DNA of 64,000 nt, taken from positions 11,742 through 75,741 of the forward strand of contig CAWCTB010000029.1 in assembly GCA_963798275.1 (NCBI GenBank), given 5' to 3'. The notes below the pieces were generated by a model that was not told the origin of the DNA, ran no database searches, and saw nothing but the letters and a program-made list of their open reading frames with translations. Shown in pieces: positions 8,269 through 17,552 of the stretch (the first letter of the stretch is position 1; each line of letters begins with the position of its first letter). The position numbers and the translations under genes were made by a program. The DNA is from CAWCTB01 sp963798275 (lineage in GTDB: Bacteria; Acidobacteriota; Terriglobia; Terriglobales; Acidobacteriaceae).

Positions 8269-9487
8269 ATGAAGAATGCCTTGTCGGGGAACATTCAGGA
8301 ATCGGTGTTCCGCGCAAATCCCAGCTATGAATTGGTGCTATTCGACCGGCTGCCGGCCGAGCAGCGGGAGATGCTGAAAGATCTCCAGAAGGACCCCAAC
8401 TTCTACGGTATTCTTCGTCCGCTCGAGAACTCGGGTCTGGGAGTGAAATCGGTTTCGCGGGACATCGCTCTGCTTTACCTGACGCTCCAACACCCCGGCC
8501 GGCTTCCCGAGTACGTGCGGGCCACCCTCGGAGAGCAGTGCGAGCAAGAGATCACGCGGCTGGTTCTGGACGGCGTGCTGGCAGTTGAACGGAATGGCAA
8601 GTTCTTATCCGGGTCCGAAGCGGCCGCGGTGATCTACAGCAGCGACGGGGAGTTTCCCTCCATCTCTGCGGCGGAAGGATTTCTAGAGCGGCTTTCGCTG
8701 GAGGCCCTGCGCTATGGTCAGACTTTGGGTTTCACCGACCGCACGGCGCTTTCAACCCGGCTGTACGGGTACAACCGCGTCCCGCTCTCCCCATATTGGA
8801 AACGAACTCTTCCCGACGCGGACGCGGTCGCTGAGTATCTGGGCATCCGGGAGGGTCGAATCCGGGAGCTGCTGGACCGCGAGTGGTCGCGGGTTGCCAA
8901 CCCCCCGGGCAACGACGGCTGGCTCGCCTGGCAGTCACGGCGTCTCAGCGCAAGCGTGCCATTCGGCGACCGAACAGCGATCGGATGTAAGCTGTATATC
9001 AGTCCCCGGACCGACCTGTCTGCCCGGGGTTTTTCCGCTGGTTCTTGGGGTGCTGAGCCGGACCCGGGTACGTCACTTCAAGATTGGTAAGGACGCCCCG
9101 GGATTGCTGCGTCCGGACAAAATGGTGGCCTACTTTAGCAGCTACGAGGACTTGATGGGCACAGCGGAAAAACTGAAGGAGGAACTGGCGGGATGCGCCG
9201 GACAGGGGGTTCCGTTTACGGCAGAACTAGCCGGCGATGGCTTGCTTTCGTGGGGTGTCGATCCGCCTGCGGAGGAGCATGGCTTGCCCTGGCTGGGGCG
9301 GGAGAGCTGGCGGCTGTGGGTGACGAACCGGCTCGCCGTGGCTCTGATCGCAGCCAGTACTGGTGGCTCGGCAAATCTCGAACCATGGCAGTTTGCCCTG
9401 CGGCGACTTCAACTGGAGGGCGTCGACACGCGCTTGTGGACTCCAGCGGGCACAGACTGGAAGCGCAGTTTTGGCGCGGAGAATTAA
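8269..9487 (+). CDS. Lanthipeptide-type lyase-like (HopA1/LanKC-lyase-like) protein, frameshifted
   Basis: Two frames join into one protein of about 405 residues. Start is ATG 8269; an earlier TTG lies inside the terminator. The first frame covers about 250 residues to WLAWQSRR and GCKLYISPRTDL. The second frame, entered near 9019, continues LPGVFPLVLG, FKIGKDAPGLLRPDK, AQGVPFT-like GQGVPFTAEL, LLSWGVDPP and RLQLEGVDTRLW. KLYISP followed by a LRPDK-VAYF and VPFTA pattern resembles HopA1-family and LanKC/LanL lyase domains, which eliminate phosphate from phospho-Ser/Thr during lanthipeptide dehydration. Removing one T (CTGTCTG to CTGCTG) restores the frame. It ends seven bases before the kinase-LanC gene. 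Family placement is by remembered motif only, and catalytic residues cannot be assigned with certainty. Confidence 0.6.
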
Positions 9488-9493
9488 GTCTTC

Positions 9494-11921
9494 ATGAGCA
9501 TCACCGATCCGTGGGTCCTGCCCAAGGGCATCATCATCACTCCGGTCGCCGATCTACCGGCCAAACTGCGCGAGCAGGTCGATGCTCACGACGGGGACTT
9601 CGCTATCTCGCGCCCCCAGTCGCGTACCCCCTCGCGTATCCTCGATCCGCAATCCGCGGCTTTATTGAAGGAGTTCGAGACTCCAAAGACGATTGGTCAG
9701 GCCGTGGCGTATTACAGCCGCGCAGTGAGGAGCGACCCGGAACGTACATTGGAAGACGCGCTGCCCATGCTGACGCAGTTGATTGCGTGGCGGCTGCTGG
9801 TCCCGCCGGATTCCGAAGAAGCGGAGGAGATACAAGCTTCATTTCAGCCGGGCACCGCGGTCGCGCAATGCGAAGTGCTGCAATGCCTGCAGGCTTTGGA
9901 AGACACCGAGATTTATCAAGTCCGCCGGCCTGACGGGTGAAATTGCAGCGCTCAAGATACTGCGAGCTGGGTCCAATGTGGAAAGCTGCCGAATGCTCGA
10001 TCGTGAGGCTGCCATCCTCCGACACCTGGCGGGTTCTGTAAGTCCGGCGCTTCTGGACGCAGGGGAGTGGGAAAACCGCCGGTACCTCGTCCTCGAGTGG
10101 TGTGACGGTGTCGATGCGGGCACCGCCGCCGCCACCCTGCATCGGGAGGGAAGTGCGGAGGCTCGCAACAAGCTCTTGGGGCTCTGTTGCCAGATCCTTC
10201 GCACCTACTCGAGGCTGCACGAGCAGGGAGTCATTCACTCCGATATCCATCCTCGAAACATCCTGGTGGACCAGGAAGACCGGGTGAAAATCGTCGATTA
10301 CGGCCTTGCCCGGCAGGAGGACGTAAACCAGAAGTTTGGTGAGCCCGAACGAGGCGGTATTGGATTCTTCTTTGAGCCGGAATATGCAGCGGCGATAAGA
10401 AAGGGCCACCGGCCTCCGTGCACAAGCCAGCCCGGAGAGCAATATGGCCTGGCGGCTTTGCTTTATTCGCTGCTTGCGGGCGCTAACTACCTGGACTTCT
10501 CGCTGACTAAAGACGAGATGATGCGCCAGATTGTAGAGAACCAGCCGGTGCCATTCGCGCAGCGGAATGTGGCGGCATGGCCCGAGGTAGAGAACATCCT
10601 CGCCAAGGCACTGAGTAAGGATCCGTCGTCACGCTTTGCCTCCATATCCGAGTTTGCCGAGAGTCTGAGCGCTGTGGGTGTACCGGAGGGTGACTGGCAC
10701 ATGGGCGTTCCTGTCGCGGACCCGACTGCGTTGGATCGCGTTCTGGATCGAGCCTTGGAGCGGGTCGGATTCTCAGGGGGGCTGGTGCACTCCGGCTTAG
10801 TCACTCCCCCGAAGGCTTCTGTGACATACGGCGCAGCCGGGATCGCCTATGCCCTTTATCGCATCGCCTGTGGAAGGCAGGATGCCGCCCTTCTGTCGCT
10901 CGCCGATGTATGGTGCAGCCGGGCCGCATCCGATCCGGATAACAACGACAGTTACTATAACCCTGACATCGAGATCACTCCGGAAATCGTCGGATCGATT
11001 TCGCCCTACCACACCTTAAGCGGCGTTCACGCGGTGCAGGCGCTGGTCAGTCACGCGATGTGCGACGTGGCATCACAGGCAGCCGCGATCGACGGTTTTA
11101 TGGTGAACTCGCAGAAGCCCTGCGACAACCTCGACTTGGCCCTGGGCCGCTCCGGCACCTTGCTGGTTACTTCGTTGCTGCTCGATACCCTGGGAGACGG
11201 CGACATGCTGAAGCCCGCCCCGATGCTGGAGCTCGGCAACTACACGATGGAATCGGTGTGGCGCGCGATCAACGAACAGCCTGCGATGCGCGAGGGCACA
11301 CTCATCACTTATCTTGGGATTGCGCACGGATGGGCCGGAATCCTGTATGCGACGCTTTGCTGGCATGAGTCCTCCGGCTCAGAGCTGCCACCTCAACTCG
11401 AGGAACGCCTGCGACAGCTAATGGAATGCGCCGAGCCGTCGGGCCGGGGAGTTCGCTGGCCGTGGGTCCTTCCGCAAGGCAGAGGCGGCGGTCCAGCCAA
11501 CTACATGCCAGGCTGGTGTAATGGCAGCGCCGGGCACGTCTTCCTGTGGACGTTGGCGCATCGCGTGTTTAAGGACGAGGCGTATCTGCGGATGGCAGAA
11601 AAGGCCGCATGGCATGCCTGGGAATCCACAGACTCGATCAGCAATCTGTGTTGCGGTCTCGCCGGACAGGCCTATGGACTTTTGAACCTGTACAAGCACA
11701 CCGGAGAAAGCGCCTGGGTGGAGCGCGCCCGCGAGCTGGCTTCCCGCGCCGCGGCTTGGGACACGAATGCCTATACCGCGATGAAGCTAGCCCCGGAAAG
11801 CCTCTACAAAGGTGAAATGGGGGTTGCAGTTCTGGCCGCTGAACTGTCCTCTCCGGAAGGTGCGTGTATGCCATTCTTTGAGCCGGAGGGCTGGCCGGCA
11901 AAACAGCGTACGGGAAAGTAG
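9494..11921 (+). CDS. Protein kinase-LanC lanthionine synthetase, frameshifted
   Basis: About 808 residues once an extra T at 9938 (GACGGG-T-GAAATT) is removed. Residues 1-130 form an N-terminal domain with a SRPQSRTPSRILD motif. Residues 130-400 are a kinase: ALKIL lysine, HSDIHPRN catalytic loop, VDYGLA in place of DFG. Residues 430-800 form a LanC-like cyclase with AHGWAG, GWCNGSAGH (Cys at 11517-11519) and NLCCGLAG (Cys-Cys at 11648-11653), the three zinc-ligand positions. Class III synthetases lack zinc ligands; class IV and class II enzymes keep them. Here the kinase would phosphorylate Thr/Ser of the precursor, the separate upstream protein would eliminate phosphate, and the cyclase would add Cys thiols. 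The domain split and the CCG motif are unusual together. No transporter or leader protease lies in the window. Confidence 0.8.
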
Positions 11922-12041
11922 ATCTCCTGGCGCGACTGCAATCTCATCAGAACCGGAACAGAATTGTCCAGCGCGCAAAACCCGGGCCGCGCTAGTGACG
12001 CGGGGCTCGGGTTTGCTGCGTTGCTGTGCAGAGAATACTGG

Positions 12042-13232
12042 TCAGGCCTGCGCCGGCATCTCTGGAAGTGAGATCCAGCGCAATTGCTGTTTCTGGCCAG
12101 GCGGCACTGGCTTCGGAAGAATGTCCAGGTAGATGACTGCATAACGGAACGCCATCACTCCAGCCGCGATAATCAAAATGCTGGAGGCCATTTCCGTCCA
12201 CTTCGGAACGTAGCGGGTGCCCATCGCGCCTTGCAATGCGTTGATGGAAACGTTGAGCCGGTTGACCATGAACCCGGCCACGACTATGGCACTGGTCCAG
12301 TAGAGCCGCTCCGGATTGTTCCGGATATGCTGCTGGTTCAACAGGTAGACCGGGATGATTACGAATAACAGCATTTCCAGCCAGAAATAACCTGCTTCGA
12401 CCGTAGGTTGAAAGGCGTAATGAATTGCGTGATTGCTAAGCAGGTCAAGTACGCGGAAGCAGGCGAATACAATCAGCAGCAACTGAATCATTCGTCCGCA
12501 GTCGCTGAGGATGCTGAAATCGACGCGTACGTTGAGGGAGCGCATGCATAGGTAAACCGCCATTACGATAAGCGCCAGGCCCGCTGGTATAGAAGAGAGA
12601 TAGAAAATGGCATGCATGAACTGCGAATACCAGAGGGGATGCAGTTTGCCCTTTGTGACCAGATACAGTCCGCCGAGAAACGACTGATGCATCGAGGAAA
12701 GCAGTGTGCCGGCGAGCACCAGGGCTATGAGGATGCGATGATGATAACGGAGGATGGTTTCACGCAAGCGTTGCCATGGCAGCTTCTCGATGACGGCGGG
12801 AGCGAACTCCAGCGTTAGCACGGTCGTATAGGTCATGATGCACATGGCCACGTCGAACAGAACTGAGCGCATGTTCCAGAAGACGATGGGATGCCAGAAG
12901 CGCCACGGCAATCCGATCTCGTAGAGATATCCAACCATCACGGTCAGGTATCCCAGGAAGGAGATCAGAATGGCAGACCTCAGAATTGGACGGTAACGTT
13001 CCAGCCCCAGCAAATAAACCGCTGCGCTGATGGCGAACCCCCCTGCCGACAAGCCCACGCCGCAAAGTGTTCCCAAACCTACCCACAGGCCCCAAGGCAT
13101 GCTGTCAGAGAGATTCGTGCTGGCCCGGAATCCCATCGCGAAGCGAACATACGTGGCGTAGAGTCCGGTGACGAGGATGATGGCCACAATTGAGCGCCAT
13201 AGGGTGATCTTGGAGAGGACTCGCGCTGTCAT
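12042..13232 (-). CDS. NrfD/HybB-family quinone-interacting membrane subunit (module 1)
   Basis: 396 residues with about ten membrane helices and the hallmarks of the NrfD/PsrC/HybB family, such as NLSDSMPWGLWVG near the N-terminus and GLPWRFWHP in the middle. Family members exchange electrons between the quinone pool and a periplasmic iron-sulfur partner and can contribute to proton translocation. It overlaps the upstream four-cluster ferredoxin gene by four bases (ATGA), so the two are coupled. No catalytic hydrogenase, molybdopterin or nitrite reductase subunit is present, so the electron donor or acceptor is unknown. A paralogue with the same partner lies at 40623-41810. Confidence 0.85.
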   Translation of the reverse strand: MTARVLSKITLWRSIVAIILVTGLYATYVRFAMGFRASTNLSDSMPWGLWVGLGTLCGVGLSAGGFAISAAVYLLGLERYRPILRSAILISFLGYLTVMVGYLYEIGLPWRFWHPIVFWNMRSVLFDVAMCIMTYTTVLTLEFAPAVIEKLPWQRLRETILRYHHRILIALVLAGTLLSSMHQSFLGGLYLVTKGKLHPLWYSQFMHAIFYLSSIPAGLALIVMAVYLCMRSLNVRVDFSILSDCGRMIQLLLIVFACFRVLDLLSNHAIHYAFQPTVEAGYFWLEMLLFVIIPVYLLNQQHIRNNPERLYWTSAIVVAGFMVNRLNVSINALQGAMGTRYVPKWTEMASSILIIAAGVMAFRYAVIYLDILPKPVPPGQKQQLRWISLPEMPAQA

Positions 13233-14008
13233 TTCCGGCTCCTTTTCGCGTTAACGGCTGCGGGCGTCTGCTTTTCATTGCCTTCGGCCAGGGCCACATC
13301 GCGACGCCGCTGTGTGATCCAGTAAAGTGCTGACAGAATGGTTCCACCCATAATGACTACCTTGGGCGAGTCCCCCATGGCGCTGGCCGTAAGCGTCGGC
13401 ATGGGCTGATCGCCGGTAGGAAGCGGCTTGAAGCCGAGCTTTTCAAACTCAACATCGGAGAGGAAGAGCACGCTGCCGCCGCCGGCTTCCTCGGTGCCGT
13501 AAATACGAGGCACATAGGAGGAGTCTTCGCGGATGCGGTTCCATGCCTCCTGGATGAGATCATCGCGGGTCCCAAAGACGCTCGCCTGTACTGGACAAGC
13601 TTCCGTGCACGCAGGCTGTTGACCTTCTTTCATGCGGCTGTAGCACATGTCGCACTTCTTGATGAAGGGCGCCAGTTTGCTCCACTGATACCGGGGAACC
13701 TGGTAGGGGCAAGCCAACATGCAGTAGCGGCAGCCAATGCACTTGTCGGCGTCGTATACCACCGGGCCGAGGGTGGTCTTTTGCAACGCCCCTACCGGAC
13801 ATGCGGAGGCACAGGCCGGATCCTGGCAGTGCATGCAGAGTTTCCGCACAGACTTGTCGCTGCGCGTCTCAATCACGGTAAACGCCGTGTCCGACAGTGT
13901 CGGTTCGGGATCGGTGCTGAACCCGTGCAGTTGCTTGCATGCGGTCTCACAGCTCAGGCATCCGATACAGCGCTTGATGTCGATTAACATTGCCTTTTGT
14001 CTTGGCAT
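13229..14008 (-). CDS. HybA/DmsB-like 4x[4Fe-4S] ferredoxin subunit (module 1)
   Basis: 259 residues carrying four cysteine clusters: RCIGCLSCETACK (about 13-25), CMHCQDPACASACP (about 58-71), KCIGCRYCMLACP (about 90-102) and KCDMCYSRM followed by CTEACP (about 118-140). A hydrophobic stretch near residue 220 (VVIMGGTILSALYW) may anchor it. There is no twin-arginine signal at the N-terminus, so it may act on the cytoplasmic face. It transfers electrons between a catalytic partner and the NrfD-type subunit encoded just downstream with an ATGA overlap. Similar architecture to the protein at 41807-42574. Confidence 0.88.
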   Translation of the reverse strand: MPRQKAMLIDIKRCIGCLSCETACKQLHGFSTDPEPTLSDTAFTVIETRSDKSVRKLCMHCQDPACASACPVGALQKTTLGPVVYDADKCIGCRYCMLACPYQVPRYQWSKLAPFIKKCDMCYSRMKEGQQPACTEACPVQASVFGTRDDLIQEAWNRIREDSSYVPRIYGTEEAGGGSVLFLSDVEFEKLGFKPLPTGDQPMPTLTASAMGDSPKVVIMGGTILSALYWITQRRRDVALAEGNEKQTPAAVNAKRSRK

Positions 14009-14039
14009 AACGTCCTCGCTCTCAACTTTTGTTTCACTG

Positions 14040-14705
14040 CTATGTCAAGAAGAACTCAGAAACCACCTGCCGACGGATGTCAGAGTCGACATGGAACAGC
14101 AGCCCTTGGATGGGCAGTCCGCCGTCTTGCGCCAGAGCTGGGTTGAGTTGCTGAACCATGGCTCCGAGGCGTGTAATGCTGTTCTGCATCCACGCCGGAA
14201 CCACATTCCCCTGCAGAAGATTCCGGGTGTTGATCGCCAGCTCCGGCGCCTTGACCACACAGAGCCAGCCCTTGCTGTAGGGTTCCTCGACAACGAGCTT
14301 CGGGTTCTTCAGCACCTCATGGTTCACGGACACCACCACGCCCTCGACGGGTGAGAGCAGATCGACGCTTTGGCCGCCACGCGTTACAGTGCAGAGTTTC
14401 TGTCCCTGCCGTACCCAGCGATTCAAGTCAGCCAACTCGATCGTATCGACGTTGCCAAACAGGTTGGTGGCGAAGGCATCGATGCCGACTCGGGCATTCT
14501 GCCGCCCCTCGTCGCAGACCCAGGTGTGGCCCGGGTGAAAAGAGAAACCGGCGGGCACCTCAAAACCGGGGTGCGTCAGCATTACCGGCAGGCTTCGCCT
14601 CTCGAAGGACGCAACCTGCTGGGTGACCTCCGCAGCTTCGGGCCGCCGAAAGTACATCACGCTGATAATCAGGAGAAACGTCAGCAGAACGAACAAGATC
14701 GACAT
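14040..14705 (-). CDS. Glycine-cleavage H-protein-like protein without lipoyl lysine
   Basis: 221 residues from ATG 14705, picked because GAGGAGG lies five bases upstream. An N-terminal membrane helix (ILFVLLTFLLIISVMYF) is followed by a GcvH-like domain: HPGHTWV, VGIDAFAT, then SVDLLSPVEGVVVSVN and PYSKGWL. In true H protein the lipoylated Lys sits in ESVKAxSDxxxPxxG. Here the matching stretch is QSVDLLSPVEG with no Lys, so it cannot carry lipoate there. It precedes HybA and NrfD in the same operon and is likely a structural or adaptor subunit of that redox complex. No glycine cleavage genes are present. Confidence 0.72.
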   Translation of the reverse strand: MSILFVLLTFLLIISVMYFRRPEAAEVTQQVASFERRSLPVMLTHPGFEVPAGFSFHPGHTWVCDEGRQNARVGIDAFATNLFGNVDTIELADLNRWVRQGQKLCTVTRGGQSVDLLSPVEGVVVSVNHEVLKNPKLVVEEPYSKGWLCVVKAPELAINTRNLLQGNVVPAWMQNSITRLGAMVQQLNPALAQDGGLPIQGLLFHVDSDIRRQVVSEFFLT

Positions 14706-14918
14706 ACATCCTCCTCGTCGCTCCGCAAGGCAAGAAGACATGTCTGCGGAACCGAGCACGAAGGAATTCGTTCGGTCAGGTTCGACCACCGTTGAGGGAA
14801 TGACATCTTCGTGCTTCGCCTTTCTCTCGTGCACGTAGACTGCAAAACCTCGACGGGATGCGGCGGTTGTAAAGGAAAGACTTATAGCTCGCCAGGGTTT
14901 CGGACGGTGACGCACCGC

Positions 14919-14950
14919 TGCACTCTGCACGATCAGTGCTGCATTTTGCA
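14919..14950 (-). promoter_or_regulatory. Pair of TGCA-N3-TGCA palindromes, candidate activator sites
   Basis: Two inverted repeats, TGCACTCTGCA (14919-14929) and TGCATTTTGCA (14940-14950), have centres 21 bases apart, two helical turns. They lie between the NtrC-type regulator gene and the H-protein-like/HybA/NrfD genes. Paired palindromes on one face of the helix are typical enhancers for NtrC-family activators. I could not find a GG-N10-GC sigma-54 promoter between them and 14705. Confidence 0.4.
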
Positions 14951-14963
14951 GTACTGCGAAGTG

Positions 14964-16349
14964 TTAGCTGTTTTCCTGGGTTTTCTTCAGGCGCCGCAAT
15001 AAAGAGGTGGGATGGATGCCCAAAATGCGTGCCGCATGAGTCTTATTCTGGCCCGTGGCATTAAGAACGTCCTGGATGTAGCGCTCTTCGAGTTCCCGAA
15101 GCGGCACAAATTGATCGCCCGTGGGCGACAAGTCGAAGGCAGTCAAAGGTTCCTCCAACGGCGCCTGCTGGTGATGATCACGAACCTCTTCGGGCAGATG
15201 TTCAGCGTCGATCTCACTTTCCTTGGAAAGGATCATAGTGCGTTCAATTACGTTTCGCAGCTCGCGAATGTTGCCCGGCCAGGGATAGTCTCTGAGCAGA
15301 TCGGCCGCAGACGGCGTGAAGCCGACGAAGTTCTTCTTGAGCTCTTTGTTGAATCGCTGCATCATATCGAGGGCCAGGGGAACGATGTCTTCCCGGCGTT
15401 CGCGCAAAGGCGGAATGAAAAGCGGTAATACGTTCAGCCGATAGTAGAGGTCTTCTCGAAACTCGCTGGATGCGACTGCTTCCTTCAGAAGCTTGTTGGT
15501 GGCTGCGATGATACGGACATCCACCTGAATCGGCTTGGTTCCGCCGAGCCTCAGGAAATTGCCTTCCTCAAGTACTCGGAGCAGCTTGGCTTGCAAACTC
15601 GGTGAGGTATTGCCGATCTCGTCAAGAAAAAGTGTTCCGCCAGAAGCCTTCTCGATCAGTCCTTCTTTACGGCGGCGGGCATCGGTAAATGCTCCCGGCT
15701 CAAAGCCAAACAATTCGCTTTCCAACAGAGTGTCGGGTAGGGCGGCGCAATTCAGACTCACCAACGGCATCTGTGCCCGCGAACTGTTGTAGTGAATTGA
15801 CTTGGCCAGGACTTCCTTGCCCGTGCCGCTTTCGCCCTGAATCAGGATCGTCGTCCGGTCGCTTTCTGCCGCACTTCGGGCCATCTGCAGGACCTCGCGC
15901 ATGCACGGACTCTCGGTTACGACCCGCCCGAAGTCGTACCGGCCCTTCGCGGTCTCGACCGTGTCGTGTACTCGCACTCGCAACGCGAGCATCTCGGTCG
16001 CGCGCCGCAACGTGCTTACCATGTCGGAAATATGGAAGGGCTTGATCAGGTAGTCGTAGGCGCCGAGTTTCATGGCCTCCACGGCACGGTCGACCACGTG
16101 ATACGCGCTCATCATCAGAACGATGGTGGCAGGCGCTGTTTTTTTTATTTCCCTAAGGACCTCGATGCCGTTGATACCGGGCAGCACCACGTCCAGCAGT
16201 ACCAATTCCGGCCGCTCATCGCCGAAGCTTTTCAGCGCTTCCTCGCCGCTGGTTGCCAGAAGAATTTCGAAGCCTTCGCTCTCCAGCGCGCGGCCGATGG
16301 TGCGCAAGGTCAGAGCTTCATCGTCGACAAGCAGCACCGAGTAGGCCAT
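14964..16349 (-). CDS. Sigma-54-dependent response regulator (NtrC family, module 1)
   Basis: 461 residues with the full NtrC layout. The receiver domain (1-120) has DDE, phospho-acceptor Asp in LVLLDVVLPG and Lys in YLIKPF. The AAA+ domain (about 145-380) has Walker A GESGTGKE, the sigma-54 contact GAFTDA (usual GAFTGA), Walker B GGTLFLDEIG and ATNK. A Fis-type helix-turn-helix near the end has GQNKTHAARILGI. Such proteins hydrolyse ATP to open sigma-54 promoters once phosphorylated. GAFTDA instead of GAFTGA is a notable substitution in the loop that touches sigma-54. It follows the histidine kinase gene by two bases and precedes the redox genes, which are its probable targets. Confidence 0.93.
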   Translation of the reverse strand: MAYSVLLVDDEALTLRTIGRALESEGFEILLATSGEEALKSFGDERPELVLLDVVLPGINGIEVLREIKKTAPATIVLMMSAYHVVDRAVEAMKLGAYDYLIKPFHISDMVSTLRRATEMLALRVRVHDTVETAKGRYDFGRVVTESPCMREVLQMARSAAESDRTTILIQGESGTGKEVLAKSIHYNSSRAQMPLVSLNCAALPDTLLESELFGFEPGAFTDARRRKEGLIEKASGGTLFLDEIGNTSPSLQAKLLRVLEEGNFLRLGGTKPIQVDVRIIAATNKLLKEAVASSEFREDLYYRLNVLPLFIPPLRERREDIVPLALDMMQRFNKELKKNFVGFTPSAADLLRDYPWPGNIRELRNVIERTMILSKESEIDAEHLPEEVRDHHQQAPLEEPLTAFDLSPTGDQFVPLRELEERYIQDVLNATGQNKTHAARILGIHPTSLLRRLKKTQENS

Positions 16350-16351
16350 GG

Positions 16352-17440
16352 CTACGCGATGACCTCATCGGCTTGCGGCTGGTTCTTGCCTAATTGATGC
16401 ATCGGCAGGGTCATTCTTACGGTCGTCCCCTCTCCCGGGCGGCTCTCCAACTGGACCTCCCCTCCGTGACTGCGAATGTAGCTCTGGCTGATACTCAGTC
16501 CTAGGCCTGTTCCCTGACCGCGCTTGGTGGTGAAGAAAGGCTCGAACACATGTGGCAGGATATCGGCAGGGATACCACATCCGGTGTCGCTTACGCGAAC
16601 TTCAATCATGTCGGCGAACTCGACTTTCGCCGCCGAGATCCTGATGCGTCCCCCCGGAGGTGTAGCCTGGGCTGCATTGAGTAGAAGATTCATCAGGATC
16701 TGTGACAACTGGTTGGCGTCAGCGCTTATGGTTGGCAAACTTGTGGGAACCTGGTTAATCATTTCGATCTGGCGAAACATCGGATGATGTTCGAGAAATT
16801 TCAGCGTCTCCGACGTTAGGAGCGAGAGATTCACTTTGCTCAGGAGCAATGGCCCGGGCCTGGCGTAATTGAGAAGCCCACGTATCGTGGATGAAATACG
16901 TTTTGCCCCTTCAATACATTGTTCGATCTCGATTCGCTGTTCTGCAGATCCGCTCCTCCATTCGAGTTCGAGGTGCGACAAGATGCCCAGGAGTGGGTTG
17001 TTGATTTCATGCGCCGCACCCAGAGCGAGTTGGGCCAGCGACGCGTATTTCTCATACTCGGCCAACTGAGACTCGAACTGCAGCTTTTCCTTGGCCAGCT
17101 CGCGCTCTTCTTCGAGACGCCGCACCAACTCTTGTTGCGCAACATTCCTCTCATACTCCCGGTGGCGGGCCAGTTCTTCCAAGGTCTCAATCTGCTTCTT
17201 GACCGACGAAGTGCGAACCCGGTAGACAGCAGCGACGACGATGGAGAGTACGAATCCAACCGCAAGACCCCCCCAAAAACCCTCGGGCATGACGCCAGAC
17301 GTTTGCCCTTGAGCTTGCGAATACGAGGGAAAGCTAGTCCACGCAGCCAGTAATAGCGCAAAGACGCGCCAACGTTTCCGCGACGGTGGCCGGCGAGCCG
17401 GACCAGGGACCCATGATCTCAGCCAGAACGAGAGGAACAT
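16352..17440 (-). CDS. Membrane sensor histidine kinase (module 1)
   Basis: 362 residues. One or two N-terminal membrane segments (about 25-45 and 53-72) enclose almost no periplasmic domain. A coiled coil (about 75-125) leads into HisKA with the phospho-acceptor in ALGAAHEINNP, then HATPase motifs NLLLNAAQA (N box), DTGCGIP (G1), FEPFFTTK (F box) and GTGLGL (G2). With so little outside the membrane, the signal is likely sensed in the membrane, in the coiled coil or through a partner. The stop lies two bases before the ATG of the NtrC-type regulator, so kinase and regulator form a pair. Confidence 0.92.
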   Translation of the reverse strand: MFLSFWLRSWVPGPARRPPSRKRWRVFALLLAAWTSFPSYSQAQGQTSGVMPEGFWGGLAVGFVLSIVVAAVYRVRTSSVKKQIETLEELARHREYERNVAQQELVRRLEEERELAKEKLQFESQLAEYEKYASLAQLALGAAHEINNPLLGILSHLELEWRSGSAEQRIEIEQCIEGAKRISSTIRGLLNYARPGPLLLSKVNLSLLTSETLKFLEHHPMFRQIEMINQVPTSLPTISADANQLSQILMNLLLNAAQATPPGGRIRISAAKVEFADMIEVRVSDTGCGIPADILPHVFEPFFTTKRGQGTGLGLSISQSYIRSHGGEVQLESRPGEGTTVRMTLPMHQLGKNQPQADEVIA

Positions 17441-17552
17441 TTACCTCTCCCTCATGACCTTCTCTCGATCTCGAATCGCCAGCAGTGACCGCAGTCACCT
17501 TGACAGGTGATGCATCTGGAAAGGCTGATGGTGAGCCGGGAGACAACCGATG

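Noticed and set aside
14706..14918. Sigma-54 promoter for the module-1 redox operon
   Set aside because: I checked every GC dinucleotide on the plus strand for CC ten bases later (the reverse-strand -24/-12 pattern) and found none.
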